NCBI GenBank assembly: GCA_034432375.1
Contig: DAOUCA010000043.1
Location: forward strand, 1 to 64,000
DNA from: JAHBVH01 sp034432375
GTDB taxonomy: Bacteria > Chloroflexota > Anaerolineae > Caldilineales > Caldilineaceae
Length of the DNA: 64,000 bases
Reading direction: 5' to 3'
This document shows, piece after piece, positions 60,674 through 64,000 of this stretch. The notes beneath the pieces were generated by a model, which was not told where the DNA came from, searched no databases, and was given only the letters and a program-made list of their open reading frames with translations. Both the position numbers and the translations under genes were made by a program. How positions within the stretch are numbered: position 1 is the first letter of the stretch; each line of letters opens with the position of its first letter.

Positions 60674-63594
60674 TTATAGTCACCTGTTAGTACATATGCA
60701 GCCCAAAAGTATGGATGATTGTATGTCTCCATCTTAATCATGTCATTTTGAGCCTGACGCAATGCTTCAGCTGTTGACACCCTGTTTTGCAGATTTTGAT
60801 AAAAAGACTTCATCAAATTTTCAGAGGCAGTATCATCAACATCCCACAGAGTCGAAACAACTGCCGGGCTACCTGCCGATAAAAAAGCTCGATCAAAACT
60901 AATAATGTCATCACTCGGAGTTACCATGCCAATTCCAGTATTAGATGCTGATAGAACGACTAAATTAATGTTTGCTAAATTCAGGTCGTATATTTCGTAT
61001 ATGCTTAGTCTGCCATCGTATTCATTATCAGAACTCAATTCAAGATAATTAAACAATGGATGACCTGGAATTGTTTTGGCAATTGTTGATATGTGAAGAA
61101 TATCTACAACATTTCCTCGTTCAAAAACTTGTTTCTCTGTAGCACTTTTGCCAGTGAGTGGAGAAGAGTTATAAAAATCCACGACCATATTAACCTCTTC
61201 TCTTGCATTTTTCCTAACATTTCCTAGTCCAAGAATGCGTCTGTCATTTTGATTCTGTTTTAATGAAATGTACTTTAAGGTACTTGCACTTGGAGCAACA
61301 GAAATAGCATAATTTTCGATAATATATTGATTATTTTTCTCATTCATCAAGGCTGCAAATGGTAAGTGGTGCAATACTGAATGCGGGATTATAATTAAAT
61401 TGTTATTAGTAATATAAGATTCAAGAGGCTTAAATAATGAGCGATATAATTCCATAGAAGCATCTTGGTGTGGAGTTCTGGTCGTTAATGTGCTAAAGAA
61501 ATAGTCTACTTTGTTTTCAAGTGTTTTTTCGTCTATATTGATCTCAACTGTATTAATTTCTGTTTTCGTAATAATCCATACAAGAATTTTTTGTCTCAGA
61601 ATAAAAAATTTAATAAGTGTTGAGTCATCATCTAAAATTTCTTCTTTGACCTCATCCAGCGATATAGTCTTTACCTCACTTTTTGCCTTAAATTCAGGAC
61701 TAGATAGTTTGTAATTATTCAATAGCTCCTCATACTTCTCATAATAAAATTCTTGATTGACCATACGTGTTTGTTGAAATGGATCTGGACGCAAATCTTG
61801 GCTGTCATCAGTAAATAGTGGTCTTCCAAAATTTCGCAAATCAGTTTCTTCATTACGTAATTCTATGTCTGCCCCGCGCCGAAAATCGATTTTAGGACTA
61901 CCAACTTGATTGAGTAATACGCGGGAACTAGCTAGTTCCGCATAGTGAAACGCTTCGGGAAATCGCTTTTCTTGCCAAAGCAAGCTGATTAACTGATCGT
62001 AAGTAACAAGAAATTTGTTGATAAATGAGGATTTTAGGTCTTCAATTTTAATTGAACCATAAAATTTTTCGATCAGTTCAACTGACTTGATGTATGAATT
62101 TATGGCATGGGCGGTGTCACCATTGCTTTCATGAATTTCACCTATTGCCATTAGTGTATAGGCTTTTTTTAATGAATCATTAGATTTATCATAATTTTCT
62201 ATAGCTAGATTGTAATTTTCAAAAGCTTCATCATATTTTTGTTGTTTTTTGTACATATCGCCAATGCTATTTAATGTTCTACCAATTTCATAGTAATTGT
62301 TTGTTTGTTCGAGATTGCGTAATGCTACTTCATAACCGTTTAGCGCATCTTGAAAATCACCTTTCAGTTGGTGTATGTCTGCAATGTAGCTTTGAATAAT
62401 ACCTATATTAGCGGTTTCATTAACATTCTCGTATATATTCAGTGCTTTCTCTTGGTATTCCATGGCACTGTCATATTGATCATTGAAAAAATCAATTAAT
62501 CCAAGAAAACTAAAGGTCTTTGCTATCTCATTTGTATCATTTATTTCTTGAAACAGTTGTAATGCATTTTGATACTCATTATAGGCTTCCGTATATTTTC
62601 CTAGCTCTTGATAAACACTTCCAATATAATTCCTAGTGAGTCCTTCTCCTTGCCTGTCGTCTAATTCAACGTATATATCGAGTGCGTCAAAATAGTGTCT
62701 GAACGCGCGCTCATATTCTCCATAATTTTGATACAGTAACCCTAAATTATTAAATGTTGTTGCGTCTCCAAAAGGGTCATCAATCTCTTCTTGCATCTCA
62801 TAGGCTTTTTGAAAATATTCTTTCGCTGTGTCAAGTGAACCTTCTTTATAATAAACACTCCCAATATTGTTCAATGAAATTCTACTCCCAATTTTATTTA
62901 TTGTGTCCTGATAGGCATCAAATGCTTGTTTATGGAATAATAATGCATCCTCAAATTGACCTTGAGACTGATGTATTTGTCCGATTTTTGTAAAAATATC
63001 CCCCTGTTCTAGTGGATCTGGTTTTAGTTCTTTTAGATATTCAACAATATCTTGATTCACTAGCTCACGCGAAGCTGCTAACCTGGTTTGTGTTGCTGCC
63101 AAATTACGTTCGATCTCAGCAGCTTTTTGGGCAGCTTGAGCCTTTGTCTCTGCAACTTGTGTTAGAGCAAAATTACGTTGTGCTCTATACGACTGATAAG
63201 CAGAAAGCATGATGCTCATGAACATAATAATACAGAAAAACACTAAAAATATTCTGTTGGAATTAAAGATGGTCCATATATTATTGTTGTGAGTATCTGG
63301 GGTAGTATTTATGTTCTGATCTAGTCCATTTTCTTTGGGATGATGAGAAGAGTTACTTAGATATTCGAACAACTCGTTCGTTAAAATACCGATTCCTAGC
63401 ACACTAATTACATTGAGAATTGTATGCAAGCCTTTATAGAAAATGTGTTGTGGATTTATTACATCGAACAAACTAATTAAAATCGGATAGACGATACCAA
63501 AGATTTCTAAAAAGATACGTATGAGATTTACCCAACTCTTATTTAGTGATGCGATTCGTTTTATTGAATTAACATTAAATTTTATCTTTTGCAT
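60670..63594 (-). CDS. TPR-pseudo-CHAT membrane protein (both catalytic residues lost)
   Basis: 974 residues from ATG 63594 (or 996 from 63660; neither has a good ribosome site). Three hydrophobic segments occur (about 20-46, 57-76 and 113-133), so the rest is probably extracytoplasmic. A short coiled coil is followed by about ten TPR units, then a helical spacer and a CHAT-like domain. The usual HxATHG reads HISTIAK, with Ile838 at the catalytic His; the usual SACET reads SASNT, with Ser884 at the catalytic Cys. The rest of the fold is kept: AFLSAGSPAVVSTLWDVDD and the final HPYFWAAYVLTGDY. The gene is strikingly AT-rich compared with all neighbours. Its stop overlaps the active CHAT start. 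Confidence 0.82.
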   Translation of the reverse strand: MQKIKFNVNSIKRIASLNKSWVNLIRIFLEIFGIVYPILISLFDVINPQHIFYKGLHTILNVISVLGIGILTNELFEYLSNSSHHPKENGLDQNINTTPDTHNNNIWTIFNSNRIFLVFFCIIMFMSIMLSAYQSYRAQRNFALTQVAETKAQAAQKAAEIERNLAATQTRLAASRELVNQDIVEYLKELKPDPLEQGDIFTKIGQIHQSQGQFEDALLFHKQAFDAYQDTINKIGSRISLNNIGSVYYKEGSLDTAKEYFQKAYEMQEEIDDPFGDATTFNNLGLLYQNYGEYERAFRHYFDALDIYVELDDRQGEGLTRNYIGSVYQELGKYTEAYNEYQNALQLFQEINDTNEIAKTFSFLGLIDFFNDQYDSAMEYQEKALNIYENVNETANIGIIQSYIADIHQLKGDFQDALNGYEVALRNLEQTNNYYEIGRTLNSIGDMYKKQQKYDEAFENYNLAIENYDKSNDSLKKAYTLMAIGEIHESNGDTAHAINSYIKSVELIEKFYGSIKIEDLKSSFINKFLVTYDQLISLLWQEKRFPEAFHYAELASSRVLLNQVGSPKIDFRRGADIELRNEETDLRNFGRPLFTDDSQDLRPDPFQQTRMVNQEFYYEKYEELLNNYKLSSPEFKAKSEVKTISLDEVKEEILDDDSTLIKFFILRQKILVWIITKTEINTVEINIDEKTLENKVDYFFSTLTTRTPHQDASMELYRSLFKPLESYITNNNLIIIPHSVLHHLPFAALMNEKNNQYIIENYAISVAPSASTLKYISLKQNQNDRRILGLGNVRKNAREEVNMVVDFYNSSPLTGKSATEKQVFERGNVVDILHISTIAKTIPGHPLFNYLELSSDNEYDGRLSIYEIYDLNLANINLVVLSASNTGIGMVTPSDDIISFDRAFLSAGSPAVVSTLWDVDDTASENLMKSFYQNLQNRVSTAEALRQAQNDMIKMETYNHPYFWAAYVLTGDYK

Positions 63595-63930
63595 GTTGTG
63601 TATTAAAGAATTTCCATAAAAAAGTAATAGCTTAATAATACGGATCACCACCCACTGCATCTAGAGGTCGATGACAAATGTCACTATTACCGTTTTCAAG
63701 AATGATTTAACTTTTCTGTGGGATTGAAAAATTGGTAGCCTACCGGGATGGAGTTGGTCAGGTGTAAATGCCGACCAAGATTTCCAGTGTAATCGGGTGT
63801 AAACTCTCCCTTCGGTCCTTTCCCCGACATCAAGGAAGGAAAGAGGTAGTTCTTCACCAAATGTCGGGGAAGGTTGGTAGGAGGGTTTACACCCGATTAA
63901 TTTCTTAACTCGCCACTAAAGTAAATGTTT
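63595..63930. other. Gene-free spacer with palindromic repeat
   Basis: Upstream of the pseudo-CHAT gene and, apart from the palindromic element at 63790-63899, featureless. Any promoter of the CHAT pair should be here. I cannot pick a confident -10/-35. Confidence 0.4.
63790..63899. repeat. Two-level palindromic element (110 bp)
   Basis: Outer arms TAATCGGGTGTAAACTCTCC (63790-63809) and GGAGGGTTTACACCCGATTA (63880-63899) pair over 20 bp with one mismatch. Inner arms CCTTTCCCCGACAT and ATGTCGGGGAAGG also pair. REP/MITE-like, resembling the nested design of the elements at 5-128 and 20931-21030 but unrelated in sequence. Confidence 0.65.
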
Positions 63931-63999
63931 TTATAGCCTTTCTCGCGTCGCATCAAGTGAAGCCTCAACATCGGCCCGTTCATGCTCCGCATTAACCGT
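63931..63999 (-). CDS. Possible C-terminal end of a gene running off the window
   Basis: The minus-strand frame entering from the right edge ends VNAEHERADVEASLDATRERL then TAA at 63931-63933. The charged helical ending looks like a real protein C-terminus, such as those with coiled tails, but 22 residues are too few to name a family. Confidence 0.3.
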   Translation of the reverse strand, partial: TVNAEHERADVEASLDATRERL

Positions 64000-64000
64000 C

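Overview
The window is most likely from a Chloroflexota bacterium of the Caldilinea/Anaerolineae kind. This is an inference from style, not from a marker gene. The hints are five TPR-CHAT proteins, exported proteins with Thr/Pro linkers and SH3b modules, a secreted SdrD-B-type protein ending in VFLPAIMQ, and many palindromic intergenic repeats. No rRNA, tRNA or CRISPR array was seen.

Layout. (1) 1-10.2 kb, minus strand: a metabolic cluster (amidohydrolase-2 protein followed by two tandem GMC oxidoreductases), a large secreted SdrD-B/Cna-B-like protein, and a tandem metallo-beta-lactamase-fold protein. (2) 10.3-20.9 kb, plus strand: a 2OG-Fe(II) oxygenase, then three exported proteins in a row: TPR-CHAT, CAP-SH3b and TPR-CHAT-SH3b. 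(3) 21.1-21.7 kb: a HepT-type HEPN toxin gene preceded by a MntA nucleotidyltransferase reading frame that appears frameshifted. (4) 54.8 to 22.0 kb, minus strand: about 33 kb of sixteen co-oriented genes, most overlapping by 4-10 nt. It contains a MoxR ATPase, a DUF58 protein, a BatA-like vWA protein, a tandem-vWA protein, a second RavA-like MoxR ATPase embedded among five uncharacterised proteins, a TM2/zinc-ribbon protein, a 3760-residue membrane-anchored propeller-TPR-CHAT protein, a TPR membrane protein and a FecR-like/TPR lipoprotein. The first gene encodes a membrane protein with about 54 copies of a PGEAQ-type pentapeptide. (5) 55.19-56.69 kb: a complete IS element with the IS4-type YREK signature and a 7-bp target duplication. 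(6) 63.6 to 56.8 kb, minus strand: two overlapping TPR-CHAT genes. The first has lost both catalytic residues (pseudo-protease) and the second is intact.

Working hypothesis: the 33-kb cluster is one ATP-dependent, envelope-associated surveillance or signalling machine. Two MoxR ATPases and their vWA/DUF58 partners would remodel or gate a complex whose output is a giant extracytoplasmic CHAT protease with beta-propeller sensing regions. The other CHAT proteins, also exported or anchored, form an unusual local family. Comparative genomics has linked MoxR-vWA modules and CHAT peptidases to conflict or immunity systems, but the exact assembly here (two MoxR modules, five unknown partners, giant propeller-CHAT) is not one I recognise. 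Function is inferred, not shown.
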